64,000 bases of DNA from contig NZ_LT629696.1 of the NCBI RefSeq assembly GCF_900100265.1, positions 930,001 to 994,000 of the forward strand, read 5' to 3'. This document shows positions 35,857 through 44,286 of the stretch, piece by piece. The first letter of the stretch is position 1, and every line of letters starts with the position of its first letter. The stretch comes from Leifsonia sp. 466MF. Lineage in GTDB: Bacteria > Actinomycetota > Actinomycetes > Actinomycetales > Microbacteriaceae. The position numbers were made by a program, and so were the translations under genes. The notes under the pieces are model-generated. The model ran no database searches, was not told the origin of the DNA, and saw only the letters and a list, made by a program, of their open reading frames with translations.

Positions 35857-36471
35857 ATGGCCCGCAACCGCGACGACATCCGTCGCGCGCCTCGGGAGTC
35901 CGACCCGCTCGTCGAGGCCGCGCGTTACCGCCTGCGACGAGACGCGGAGGCGCGCGGAGAGCCGGTGGAGGAAGCCAACCCCGGCCAGCCCACGATGGAA
36001 CAGCGCGCGCAGATCGTGGAGACCTCCATCCAGCAGGCGATCCGCCGCGGCGACTTCGACAACCTGCCCGGCGCGGGCAAGCCGCTGCCCGGGCTCACCG
36101 GGACGCACGATCCGGACTGGTGGATCCGCCGCAAGATCGAGCGCGAGCAGCTGACCGGACTCGGGCCGCCGGCACTGCTGCTGCGCACCGAGGATGCGGA
36201 GCTCGACGCCAAACTCGACCGGCTCGCCTCGGAGAGCACCGTGCGGGAGCATCTCGAGAGCTTCAACCGGCGCGTGATCGAGGCTCGCAGGCAGCTGCAG
36301 GGCGGCCCGCCCGTGATCACGCGCACGCGCGATGTCGAGGAGGAGGTCGCCCGGTGGCGGCAGCGACGCGACGAGCGCATCCGCGAGGCCGATGCCAGGC
36401 GGCGGGCCGAGCAGGAGGCGTACGCGGCGCTCAGCTGGCGCGAGCGGCGACGGCTGCGGCGCGGGCGCTGA
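35857..36471 (+). CDS. DUF1992 (DNAJC28-like) protein
   Basis: This 204-residue protein begins MARNRDDIRR and contains the DUF1992 core IQQAIRRGDFDNLPGAGKPL (residues ~58-77) and DPDWWIRRKIERE, then a basic coiled C-terminus. The family has eukaryotic relatives in DNAJC28 but lacks the J-domain, and its role is unknown. It is divergent from the epoxide hydrolase and convergent with the DUF6230 operon, with a palindrome at its end. Confidence 0.82.
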   Translation: MARNRDDIRRAPRESDPLVEAARYRLRRDAEARGEPVEEANPGQPTMEQRAQIVETSIQQAIRRGDFDNLPGAGKPLPGLTGTHDPDWWIRRKIEREQLTGLGPPALLLRTEDAELDAKLDRLASESTVREHLESFNRRVIEARRQLQGGPPVITRTRDVEEEVARWRQRRDERIREADARRRAEQEAYAALSWRERRRLRRGR

Positions 36472-36499
36472 GCACCGCATCCACTCCGATCCATGCAGT

Positions 36500-36547
36500 T
36501 GACGCAACACGCCGTCGACGGCGACACCCCGACGGCGTGTTGCGTCA
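36500..36547. repeat. Palindrome, TGACGCAACACGCCGT family, copy 1
   Basis: An 18-bp perfect stem (36500-36517 with 36530-36547) lies between the stops of the DUF1992 gene and the convergent operon. Its outer 16 bases recur as another palindrome at 42029-42080. Confidence 0.8.
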
Positions 36548-36574
36548 GCGGGATAGGTGGGAGTGACGGGGCCG

Positions 36575-37291
36575 CTACTCCGTCAGGTGCTGGTGCGGGT
36601 TGGTGAAGTGGATGCTGTCCGCCGTCACCCCGACGAGCCCGAGTGTGACGCGCAGCAGCTGGGGAGGCAGGCCGTCCGCCGGGGGAGGCGTGGCCGCGCC
36701 GAGGGTCAGGGTCTTTCCGTCGGGGCCGGTCGCGGTCACCGAGTCGAGGTAGACCTGCACGTTGCCGCGGAGCGCCATCTGGTCGGCGGTGGTCGCGAGC
36801 TTGGGGCCGGTCTCCTTGCGGACGGTCAGGCTGAAGTGGTCGATGGTGATGCTGTCGGCCGAGATCTTGAGCACCGGGACGCGGCTGCCGTCGGCGAGCG
36901 GGACGGTGACGACGCTGATGCCCTTGAGGCCGGAGAACGACAGCGAGCTGCTGCCGAGCTGCGCGGGCGGCTGGGTGAAGACCGGAGCGGTCGCGTCCGG
37001 TCCCGCGGGAGTGGCCGGGGCCGTTGGAGTCGTCGGCGTCGGGGTGGGGGAGCCGGGCGCGGTCGGCGCGCCCGGAGCGCCCGGGATCGGCAGCGTGGGA
37101 ACGCCCGGGATGCCGGTGCCGGTCGGCGTGGGCGTCGGGGTCGGCGTCGGCGAACTGCACGGCATGATGATCGGGATGCACAGCGCGGCGGGAGCCGCGG
37201 TCGGCACGCGTGCGGCGCCGAGGCCCGCGAGGGCGGCGGCGATGCACGCGACCAGGGCACCCGCGACGATGCCGGAGCGGCCCCGCCTCAT
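36575..37291 (-). CDS. Secreted or lipoprotein-like protein with Pro/Thr linker
   Basis: This 238-residue protein has an N-terminal hydrophobic helix (residues ~9-28) that should export it, a long Pro/Thr/Gly linker (~48-100) and a C-terminal domain (~108-238) that is not recognised. It is the third gene of the DUF6230-DUF6114 operon, its start overlapping the DUF6114 stop by 4 bases. It probably works with them at the cell surface. The function is unknown. Confidence 0.68.
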   Translation of the reverse strand: MRRGRSGIVAGALVACIAAALAGLGAARVPTAAPAALCIPIIMPCSSPTPTPTPTPTGTGIPGVPTLPIPGAPGAPTAPGSPTPTPTTPTAPATPAGPDATAPVFTQPPAQLGSSSLSFSGLKGISVVTVPLADGSRVPVLKISADSITIDHFSLTVRKETGPKLATTADQMALRGNVQVYLDSVTATGPDGKTLTLGAATPPPADGLPPQLLRVTLGLVGVTADSIHFTNPHQHLTE

Positions 37292-37830
37292 GCGATCGTG
37301 CCTTCGGTGGATGATGCGGCGGGCGAAGCGGTCGGCGATGCGGCCGGCGATTCAGCGGCCGAAGCGGCGGCACGCGCGTCATTATCCCCGTCGGCGCCTG
37401 CCGCATCCCCCTCGGCCTTCTTCGGCATCCACGCCACGGTCAGGATGCCGCCGATGCTGCTCAACAGCATCCCGATGAAGAACCCGCCGAGGTTGACGCC
37501 GACCAGTGAGTAGACGGCGACCGCCAGCGCGACGACGCCGTAGAAGATGCGGTGCGCGGGCATCGCGATCACTAGGATGCCCAGCAGCACCAGCAGGATC
37601 GGGATGATCGTCGCCTGCAGTCCCTCGATGCCGAGCTGCACGTGGATCTTGCCGATGTCGAGCTGCCCCGAGAAGAACATCTCGACGCCGCCGATCGCGG
37701 TCAGCAGACCGCCGACGAAGGGGCGGCGGCGGCGCCACGCGCGGAAGCGCGCGCGGGCGCTCGGCGCGGTCGTCTCCTCGCCGGCCGCGATCGGGCCGTT
37801 CGCGTGCGCGCGGGCCACGATCAGAAGCAT
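37288..37830 (-). CDS. DUF6114 membrane protein
   Basis: This 180-residue protein has a basic segment FRAWRRRRPFVGG before four hydrophobic helices (~35-50, 60-85, 90-105, 110-130), the DUF6114 plan, and then an acidic-Ala/Ser tail. ATG 37830 overlaps the DUF6230 stop by 10 bases. DUF6114 and DUF6230 genes are adjacent in many actinobacteria, but their role is unknown. Confidence 0.75.
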   Translation of the reverse strand: MLLIVARAHANGPIAAGEETTAPSARARFRAWRRRRPFVGGLLTAIGGVEMFFSGQLDIGKIHVQLGIEGLQATIIPILLVLLGILVIAMPAHRIFYGVVALAVAVYSLVGVNLGGFFIGMLLSSIGGILTVAWMPKKAEGDAAGADGDNDARAAASAAESPAASPTASPAASSTEGTIA

Positions 37831-38417
37831 CCCTTCGAGCCGTCGGTCAGCTCGACGTGCATGCCGCTGAGGGTGAAGACGGAGGCCTGGGTGCTCCACG
37901 CGGTCTGCTGGAGGTTCGTGATCGTGACCGTGTCCGCATCCTGCGCGAAGTCGCCTGCGGAGCCCTTGGCCGTGGTGTTCACGGTGGACGCGTCGACGCC
38001 GATGCGGATGTTGTGGAACTCGGAGTCGCCCTTGAGGTCGGTCATGCCGATCTGCAGGTCGGAGGCCGAGGCCGGGTTCCCGCCGCCGCCCGCGGTGATC
38101 AGCATCCCGACCTTGCCGAGCGGGGTGTCGGTGACGACGGCCTGGCAGAGGTCGGAGAGGGTGGCGGACTTGATGTTCGCGATGGCGACCTGGTGCTCCT
38201 TGCCCGCGGTGTCGGGCGCGACGCCGGCGTACTGCGAGAATCCGGTGCCGTCGAGCTTGGTGGCGCTGATCTGGAACTGGCTGCCGGAGACGGCGAACGA
38301 GACGGGGACGGCGCCCTGGGCGACGCCGGTCATCAGCACGGTGGAGACGAGGGCGACGGGGACGGCGGCGAGCACGATCCGTCCGGCATGCGACCCGGCG
38401 AGCTTTCGGAACTTCAT
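37821..38417 (-). CDS. DUF6230 exported protein
   Basis: This 198-residue protein has a signal-like N-terminus (MKFRKLAGSHAGRIVLAAVPVA..., helix ~12-32). The extracytoplasmic domain resembles DUF6230 and carries two Cys (near residues 120 and 197) that could form a disulfide. It is the first gene of a three-gene operon with a strong promoter overlapped by a perfect palindrome, divergent from a TetR gene. The role is unknown. Confidence 0.75.
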   Translation of the reverse strand: MKFRKLAGSHAGRIVLAAVPVALVSTVLMTGVAQGAVPVSFAVSGSQFQISATKLDGTGFSQYAGVAPDTAGKEHQVAIANIKSATLSDLCQAVVTDTPLGKVGMLITAGGGGNPASASDLQIGMTDLKGDSEFHNIRIGVDASTVNTTAKGSAGDFAQDADTVTITNLQQTAWSTQASVFTLSGMHVELTDGSKGCF

Positions 38418-38471
38418 CGATCCTCCTGTTCGGGGGACTTGACAGCGTCGGCGCAGTCAGGTCCAGATGCG

Positions 38472-38501
38472 AGCTTAGACGTTATTGACAGGCTGTCAAT
38501 A
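38472..38501 (-). promoter_or_regulatory. Promoter and TetR-type operator of the DUF6230 operon
   Basis: TATTGACAGGCTGTCAATA (38483-38501) is a perfect 19-base palindrome about a central G. On the minus strand it contains TTGACA (38494-38499), 16 bases before TAAGCT (38472-38477), so the operator covers the -35. The divergent TetR gene is the likely source of the repressor. Confidence 0.72.
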
Positions 38502-38549
38502 GGTGATCCGGCACCTCAGCGTTCGGGAGGCGGCCGATAGTCTCGAAGC

Positions 38550-39137
38550 ATGGACACCGACCGGCGCACACGGCTCACGCCGGACGAGCGTCGCGGGCAG
38601 CTCGTCGCGCTCGGGGTGGCGTTCCTCGCCGACAACCCGCTGGACCAGCTCTCCATCGAGGAGCTGTCGGCGCGCGCGGGCGTCTCGCGCGGGCTCCTGT
38701 TCCACTACTTCGGGTCGAAGCAGGGGCTCCATCGGGAGGTCGTGCGGACGGCCCGCGACAGCATGCTGCACGCCACGGAACCGGTCGCCGGCCTCGCGCC
38801 GCTGGACCGCCTCCACGACACGCTGGAGCGCATCGTCGCCTTCGTGCGCGAGCACAGTGGGACGTTCTACTCGCTGGTGCGCGGCATCGCCTCGGGAGAT
38901 ACGGAGGTGCGCCAGGTCGTGGAGGAGGCCCGCGGGGAGCAGGCGGATCGAGTGATCGCGGTGTTCCTCGAACTGGGCGTGCCGGACACCGTGCTGCTGC
39001 GCATCGCGCTGCGATCGTGGATCGCGTTCGCCGAGGAGGCGCTCGTCGAGAGCGCGATCGGCACCGACCTGCCGTCGGAGGAGATCGTCGGCTTCCTCGA
39101 GCGGAGCGCCTGCGGAGTGGTGGATGCGCTGGGCTAG
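38550..39137 (+). CDS. TetR family transcriptional regulator
   Basis: This 195-residue protein has an N-terminal helix-turn-helix (IEELSARAGVSRGLLFHYFGSKQGLHREV, residues ~31-60) and a typical helical effector domain. It is divergent from the DUF6230 operon with a perfect palindrome between them, so it probably represses that operon. Its TAG stop overlaps the TAG of the convergent acidic gene in a CTAG. Confidence 0.86.
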   Translation: MDTDRRTRLTPDERRGQLVALGVAFLADNPLDQLSIEELSARAGVSRGLLFHYFGSKQGLHREVVRTARDSMLHATEPVAGLAPLDRLHDTLERIVAFVREHSGTFYSLVRGIASGDTEVRQVVEEARGEQADRVIAVFLELGVPDTVLLRIALRSWIAFAEEALVESAIGTDLPSEEIVGFLERSACGVVDALG

Positions 39138-39457
39138 ATGCCCTCTTCCTCGACGTCCTCTTCGGTCAGCACGCCGTCATCCTCCGGCTCGTCGCCGTGC
39201 TCGTCGTAGACCGGCTCGGCCTCGCGGGCCTGACCGCCGGTGGGGCCGTCGTTGCCATCGCCCGGTCCCGGCCAGATCGTCTCGCCGGCGACTGCGTCGT
39301 TCGTGACGAGCTCGTCGGCGAAGTCGGCCTCGGCCTCGGGGTCGTTGAGCGCGTAGTCGACGTCGCCGTCGGCCGGATCGGCCCAGCCGGGCGTCTCGCC
39401 CGCATCCGTCTCGCCGACCTCGACGCCCTCGACGCCGTCTTCCGGAATCCGATCCAT
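39134..39457 (-). CDS. Acidic hypothetical protein (107 aa)
   Basis: About a third of the 107 residues are Asp or Glu, with no hydrophobic segment or known domain. It contains GETPGWADPADGDVDYALND and ends EEDVEEEGI. I do not recognise the family. Such acidic proteins occur in actinobacteria and may be intrinsically disordered. It overlaps the TetR stop by the CTAG palindrome. Confidence 0.55.
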   Translation of the reverse strand: MDRIPEDGVEGVEVGETDAGETPGWADPADGDVDYALNDPEAEADFADELVTNDAVAGETIWPGPGDGNDGPTGGQAREAEPVYDEHGDEPEDDGVLTEEDVEEEGI

Positions 39458-39513
39458 CGCCTCGTCCCTTCCGCTCTCCAGCCCTGTCGCCCCCGACGCT
39501 ACACCCCGTCCAA

Positions 39514-39582
39514 AGCCGACAGCTCCTGAGTTTTTCCGCCCGATCGTGACGATTCGGGCGAAAAACTCAGGAGCTGTCGGCT
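39514..39582. repeat. Long palindrome between tandem minus-strand genes
   Basis: A ~28-bp stem (39514-39543 with 39554-39582, one bulged C) surrounds a 10-base loop. It contains TTTTT/AAAAA in the arms. It stands just after the DsbA-like stop codon and could be that gene's terminator. Confidence 0.75.
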
Positions 39583-39592
39583 AGAGCTCGCG

Positions 39593-40501
39593 CTACTTAG
39601 CGGTGGGGAAGGTGATGGTCTTGCCCGAGCCGGCGTCCTTCACGGCTGCCTGCGTGAACGCGGCGAACTGCGAGGCGTCGGTGAACCCGCCCTGGTAGCG
39701 CTCGCCGTTGACGAAGACGGTCGGGGTTCCGAAACCGCCGGTCGTCGGGTTCTTCAGCTGCGAGTTGGTCGTCGCGTCCTTCGTCATCGCGGTGACGAAG
39801 TCGGCGTACGTCTGGTTGTTCACGCAGTCGGTGACGGCCTTGGAGGTGACGCCCGCATCCTTGAAGATGCTGAGGATCTCGGCGTTCGTGAGCCCGGTGC
39901 CGGTCTGCTCGTCCGGCTGCTTCGCGAAGAGCGCGGAGTTGACGTCCCAGAACTTGTTCGGCTGCGAGTTGGCGACGCACGATGCGGCAGCGCCGGCGCG
40001 CGTCGAGTAGTTCTTGTTCTGCACGCTGTCGAGGATCGCGACGGGGTGGATCTCGACGGTCGCCGAGCCGTCCGCCATCCACTGCTTGATCTGGTCGTCG
40101 TTCGTGGTCTCGAACTGGTCGCAGTAGGGGCACTGGTAGTCGAGCCAGATCTGGATGTGCGCGGTCTTGCCGTCGAGCTCCATCTTGGTCGGCGTCGGCT
40201 GGCCGCCCGACGGGATCGCCGGCGTGGTCACGGCCTTGCTCGACGACTCGAGCAGGATGCCGCCGCTGGCCATGTTCTTCGGGTTCGCGGCTCCGGCGCC
40301 CCCGGTTCCCACCGTGGTGAAGATGACGACGCCGATGATGGCGAGCACGGCGATGACGCCGGCGATGACCGATCCCTGAACGATGATCTTGCGCCGTTTG
40401 GCCTTCTTGGCGGCCTCTTCGCGCATCCTCCTGGCGGTTTCGCGCGCCTCCTCGCGGCGGTCGCGTTTGGTAGGACCAGTCGTCCCTCTGCCAGTTGCCA
40501 T
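39593..40501 (-). CDS. DsbA-like membrane-anchored thioredoxin protein
   Basis: This 302-residue protein has a basic cytosolic N-terminus, a single transmembrane helix (residues ~38-63) and an extracytoplasmic DsbA/DsbG-like domain with CPYC (C124, C127). Two further Cys (in ASCVAN and TDCVNN) could form a structural disulfide, and FGTPTVFVNG is the cis-Pro loop. Such proteins form or isomerise disulfides in exported proteins of actinobacteria. Confidence 0.87.
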   Translation of the reverse strand: MATGRGTTGPTKRDRREEARETARRMREEAAKKAKRRKIIVQGSVIAGVIAVLAIIGVVIFTTVGTGGAGAANPKNMASGGILLESSSKAVTTPAIPSGGQPTPTKMELDGKTAHIQIWLDYQCPYCDQFETTNDDQIKQWMADGSATVEIHPVAILDSVQNKNYSTRAGAAASCVANSQPNKFWDVNSALFAKQPDEQTGTGLTNAEILSIFKDAGVTSKAVTDCVNNQTYADFVTAMTKDATTNSQLKNPTTGGFGTPTVFVNGERYQGGFTDASQFAAFTQAAVKDAGSGKTITFPTAK

Positions 40502-40620
40502 TCAGCTCATCCCATCGAACAGTGGACAGTTCTCACATGATCGTAGGGGGACTTTGCTTTGAAGGCGCTGTACCGGGTGCTCTACCGTGGACGCATGCAG
40601 TCGACAGACCGAGCCAGCTG

Positions 40621-41262
40621 ATGCCGTCGGATTCCGAAGGGCACGGAACCGGCGCGGAGCCGAACGAGGGCCGCGACACCGCGGGCGCCGATTACGCGGA
40701 GCGCCTTCGTCGCCTGGACACCAGCTGGTGGCGCCGCACACTGAACGTGCAGGCGCCGTACCGCTGGAACATCCGCCGGCTGCACCTCGGACGGGTGCTG
40801 GATGTGGGGAGCGGCCTGGGCCGTAACCTGGCGCACCTCGGCAACAACGGTGTCGGCGTCGACCACAATGCGGAGTCCGTGGCGATCGCGCGGGCGCGCG
40901 GGCTGACCTCGTTCACGAGCGACGAGTTCCCCTCCACCGAGTACGCGGTGCCCGGCGCGTTCGACTCGCTGTTGCTCGCGCACGTCGTGGAGCACGTCGA
41001 CCCGGACTTCGCGGTCGAGCTGGTGCAGACGTACCTTCCGTACGTGAAGCCAGGCGGTCACGTCCTCTTCATCACGCCGCAGGAGCGCGGCTACGCGAGC
41101 GACGCCACCCATGTCGCGTTCACCGACTTCGACGGCCTCCACCGCCTCGCCGACCGCCTGGGCCTCACGGTCGAGCGGGAGTACTCGTTCCCGCTCCCGC
41201 GCTTCGCGGGCAAGGCGTTCACCTACAACGAGTTCGTCGTGCTCACCCGCCTGCCGGGCTGA
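40621..41262 (+). CDS. Class I SAM-dependent methyltransferase
   Basis: This 213-residue protein has the SAM motif VLDVGSGLGRNLAHL (~58-72), VDHNAESVAIARARG, LLLAHVVEHVD and PGGHVLFITPQERGY. It resembles methyltransferases of glycan or lipid tailoring, but the substrate is unknown. ATG 40621 is preferred because the stretch upstream in the same frame lacks coding character. It is divergent from the DsbA-like gene. Confidence 0.78.
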   Translation: MPSDSEGHGTGAEPNEGRDTAGADYAERLRRLDTSWWRRTLNVQAPYRWNIRRLHLGRVLDVGSGLGRNLAHLGNNGVGVDHNAESVAIARARGLTSFTSDEFPSTEYAVPGAFDSLLLAHVVEHVDPDFAVELVQTYLPYVKPGGHVLFITPQERGYASDATHVAFTDFDGLHRLADRLGLTVEREYSFPLPRFAGKAFTYNEFVVLTRLPG

Positions 41263-41361
41263 CGCATCCACCCCCTGTTCGCGGGCTATACCGAGGAGTT
41301 CTCACTTCTTTAGCCTTCAGGTGTCGCCCGGTTCTCGGGCGATCGACCCGAAGGAGTGGAT

Positions 41362-42009
41362 GTGGCGCGCGTAGGAGCGAAGGGATGGGCGGCGATCGGA
41401 CTCGGCGCGGCCCTGGTCCTCGGAGTGGGGATCGCGGCGAACGCGGCCAATCATCCTGCGGCGGAGGACGCCGCCGCGACGTCGTCCACCTCGTCGGCAT
41501 CCGCATCCCCGTCCGCGACGCCGAGCCCGACGCCGAGCGTCGAGGTGCGTACCGAGACGGCGGACGAGGTCATCCCGTTCGCCGCCACGAACGCCGACGA
41601 CCCCGGGCACGACGTCGGCTGGTCGGCCGTCACCACCGTCGGCGCCAACGGTGTGAAGACGAAGACCTATCGGGTCACGTACGTCGACGGGGTGGAGACC
41701 TCCCGCGAGCTGGTCTCCGAGGCGGTGACGACGGCGCCCGTGGACCAGGTCACCAGCGTCGGCAGCAGGCAGCCCGCCCCGCCGCCTCCTCCCGCGCCTG
41801 CGCCTGCGCCTGCGCCTGCTCCCGCGCCTGCGCCCGGTGGAGGCTGTGATCCGAACTACACCGGAGCCTGCGTTCCCATCGCCTCGGACGTGGACTGTGC
41901 GGGCGGCAGCGGAAACGGCCCCGCCTACGTGCAGGGACCGGTGACCGTGGTGGGTTCCGACATCTACGACCTCGACCGCGACGGCGACGGCACCGGCTGC
42001 GACGGCTGA
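41362..42009 (+). CDS. Exported G5 / Excalibur-like domain protein
   Basis: This 215-residue protein starts with GTG, with AAGGAG 5 bases upstream. An export helix (residues ~8-28) and a Ser/Pro linker precede a G5-like domain (~58-130). A tract of Pro-Ala repeats (41795-41830) and a C-terminal Cys-rich calcium-binding domain follow, with DLDRDGDGTGCDG at the end, the Excalibur-type loop. It should be cell-wall associated. Confidence 0.75.
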   Translation: MARVGAKGWAAIGLGAALVLGVGIAANAANHPAAEDAAATSSTSSASASPSATPSPTPSVEVRTETADEVIPFAATNADDPGHDVGWSAVTTVGANGVKTKTYRVTYVDGVETSRELVSEAVTTAPVDQVTSVGSRQPAPPPPPAPAPAPAPAPAPAPGGGCDPNYTGACVPIASDVDCAGGSGNGPAYVQGPVTVVGSDIYDLDRDGDGTGCDG

Positions 42010-42028
42010 CCCCGCGGCGACCGATCTG

Positions 42029-42080
42029 GTTGACGCAACACGCCGTGCGGGCGAGTGCGCGCACGGCGTGTTGCGTCAAC
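42029..42080. repeat. Palindrome, TGACGCAACACGCCGT family, copy 2
   Basis: A 21-bp perfect stem (42029-42049 with 42060-42080) shares its outer bases with the palindrome at 36500-36547 but has a different loop. The right arm contains the stop codon of the convergent MFS gene. Confidence 0.82.
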
Positions 42081-43521
42081 TCGATGCTGCCGGCGTGCGG
42101 CCGAGCTCCACGTCCTCCACGCGTGAGCGCGGCATCGCGAGGCCCGCGACGATCGTCAGAACGGCGGCGATCGCGACCGCGACGAAGACGGCGGTCGACG
42201 CCTGCTGGATGGTCGCCGCGGCGTGCGCGCCGCCGGCGGACGCCCCGATGATCGCGTTGGCGATGGCACCGAACACGGCCACGCCGACCGCGCTGCCGAT
42301 GGAGCGCGCGAACATGTTGCTCCCGGTCACCACGCCGCGCTCGTTCCACGCCACGCTCGACTGGGCGGCGATCAGCGTGGGGGTGGCGATCAGACCCATC
42401 CCGAGGCCGACGATGAAGCAGCTGACCGCGACGAACAGGACGGACGGGGTCAGCGAGGTGAGCGCGAGCGAGATCGCGCCGACGATGGCGATGCTCATCC
42501 CGAGCAGTGCCGTGTTGCGGAACCCGATGCGCAGGTAGAAGCGGCCGGAGAGGCTGGCCGCGATGGGCCAGCCGAGGGTCAGGGCGGCCACGGCGAGGCC
42601 GGACACGATGGGGGCGACGCCGATGGTGCCCTCGAGGTAGGTGGGCACGTACGACGTGAGTCCGATGAGGATGGCGCCGACGCCGAGCGAGATCAGGGTC
42701 GTGGTGACGAGCAGCCTGCGCGAGAACACCCAGAGCGGAAGCACGGGCTCTGCGGCTCGCCGCTCGACGAGGACGAACGCGACCAGCAGGACGCCGCCCA
42801 GCGCGAACGAGCCGATGCTCCACACCGAGTCCCACGCCCACGCCTGTCCGCCCTCGAGCACCGCGAGGATGATCAGCGTCATCCCGCCGGTGAGCAGTGC
42901 GGCTCCCGCGTAGTCGATGCGGTGCTTCCGCGGCTCGATGCTCTCGTGGAAGCTGCGGATGAGCATCCACGCGGCCAGGATGCACAGTGGGATGTTGACG
43001 AAGAAGATCCAGCGCCACGACAGGAACTGCGAGAACACGCCGCCGAGCGTCGGCCCGACGACGGACGAGATCGCCCACACGCTCGCCAGGTAGCCCTGCG
43101 TCTTGGCGCGCTCGGCGACGGTGTAGATGTCGCCCGCGATCGTCATCGACATGGGCTGGATGGCGCCGGCGCCCAGCCCCTGGAGGGCGCGGAACGCGAT
43201 CAGGGCGGGCATGCTCCACGCGAACCCGCAGAGCACCGAGCCAAGGAGGAAGAGCGCGATGCCGATGAGCGCGATGGGCTTGCGGCCGACGGTGTCGGAC
43301 AGCTTCGCATAGACGGGCACGGACACCGCCTGCGCGAGCAGGTATACGGAGAACAGCCACGGGAACTGCGCGAACCCGCCGAGGTCCTGGACGATCGAGG
43401 GCACCGCCGTCGCGAGGATCGTCGAGTCGATGGCCACGAGCCCGGTCGTCAGCATGAGGGCGATCAGGATGGGGCCACGTTCGGACCGGAATCCGACGCT
43501 CGCTCGGGTGGGTTCGTTCAT
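42076..43521 (-). CDS. MFS drug transporter, DHA2 (14-helix) type
   Basis: This 481-residue protein has 14 predicted transmembrane helices and the DHA2 motifs KLSDTVGRKPI (motif A) and AFRALQGLGAGAIQP (motif B/C region). Members export drugs, dyes or antiseptics by proton exchange. No clear ribosome binding site precedes ATG 43521, so a TTG 9 bases upstream is possible. It is divergent from an ArsR-type regulator gene that begins 75 bases away and is likely to control it. Confidence 0.85.
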   Translation of the reverse strand: MNEPTRASVGFRSERGPILIALMLTTGLVAIDSTILATAVPSIVQDLGGFAQFPWLFSVYLLAQAVSVPVYAKLSDTVGRKPIALIGIALFLLGSVLCGFAWSMPALIAFRALQGLGAGAIQPMSMTIAGDIYTVAERAKTQGYLASVWAISSVVGPTLGGVFSQFLSWRWIFFVNIPLCILAAWMLIRSFHESIEPRKHRIDYAGAALLTGGMTLIILAVLEGGQAWAWDSVWSIGSFALGGVLLVAFVLVERRAAEPVLPLWVFSRRLLVTTTLISLGVGAILIGLTSYVPTYLEGTIGVAPIVSGLAVAALTLGWPIAASLSGRFYLRIGFRNTALLGMSIAIVGAISLALTSLTPSVLFVAVSCFIVGLGMGLIATPTLIAAQSSVAWNERGVVTGSNMFARSIGSAVGVAVFGAIANAIIGASAGGAHAAATIQQASTAVFVAVAIAAVLTIVAGLAMPRSRVEDVELGRTPAASS

Positions 43522-43596
43522 AGAGGTCAACAACGCGGGGGAGCCGGTCGCATTCCCGGCTTGACGTGAAAGAGCATGGGCGGCACAATCTGAAAC

Positions 43597-44286
43597 ATGT
43601 CTTTCATAACTGGGTCGGACGAGGGTGCGGAGGCCGACCGCGCGCGTCCCGAGCGGCGCACGACGGTCACCGATCCGCGGGCCCTGCGCGCGCTCGCGCA
43701 TCCCCTGCGTCTGGCGTTGCTCGACCACCTGATGTCGTTCGGGCCGCGCACCGCCAGCGAGTGCGCCGCCGTCGTCGGCTCCACGGCGTCCAACTGCAGC
43801 TACCACCTCCGTGCACTCGCCAAGGTCGGGCTGGTGGAGCCGGTGGATGCGGAAGACGGCCGCGAGCGTCCCTACCGGTCGTCCTCCACCGGGCTGACCT
43901 TCGGCCGCACCGAGGACCCCGAGTTCGCGATCGGCGCGGACACCGTCGAGCGCGCTCTCGCCGATCGCCAGGTCGACGACGAGGCGGCGCTCGTCCACCG
44001 TGCCATCGCTCAGCGCGACGAGCAGCCGATCGAGTGGCGCGAGGCGAGCCTGCTGACGGGGTATGCCCTCAAACTGACGCCGGGCGAGCTGCGCGAGCTG
44101 ATGCAGGGGCTGGATGCGCTCATCCGCCCCTACATCGCCCTCACGAGAGTGGATGCGCCCGAGGGCAGCGATGTCGTCGCCCTGCACCTGAACGCCTTCC
44201 GGCACCCGGACGCGATCGCGGCGGCGCGGGCCGCAGGTGCCTCGGCCGAGCGGCACGACACAGACGCCGAGGGAGGCGCGTCGTGA
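43597..44286 (+). CDS. ArsR-like winged-helix regulator
   Basis: This 229-residue protein has an ArsR-type winged helix (residues ~24-100: DPRALRALAHPLRLALLDHLM, then SNCSYHLRALAKVGLVE). The C-terminal region (~120-229) is not recognised and may bind a ligand. Its TGA stop overlaps the GTG of the next MFS gene (GTGA), so the pair is coupled. It may also regulate the divergent DHA2 exporter. Confidence 0.8.
   Translation: MSFITGSDEGAEADRARPERRTTVTDPRALRALAHPLRLALLDHLMSFGPRTASECAAVVGSTASNCSYHLRALAKVGLVEPVDAEDGRERPYRSSSTGLTFGRTEDPEFAIGADTVERALADRQVDDEAALVHRAIAQRDEQPIEWREASLLTGYALKLTPGELRELMQGLDALIRPYIALTRVDAPEGSDVVALHLNAFRHPDAIAAARAAGASAERHDTDAEGGAS

Noticed and set aside
41795..41835. Short tandem repeat GCGCCT resembling a CRISPR or minisatellite
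   Set aside because: It encodes the Pro-Ala linker of the G5/Excalibur protein; there are no spacers.
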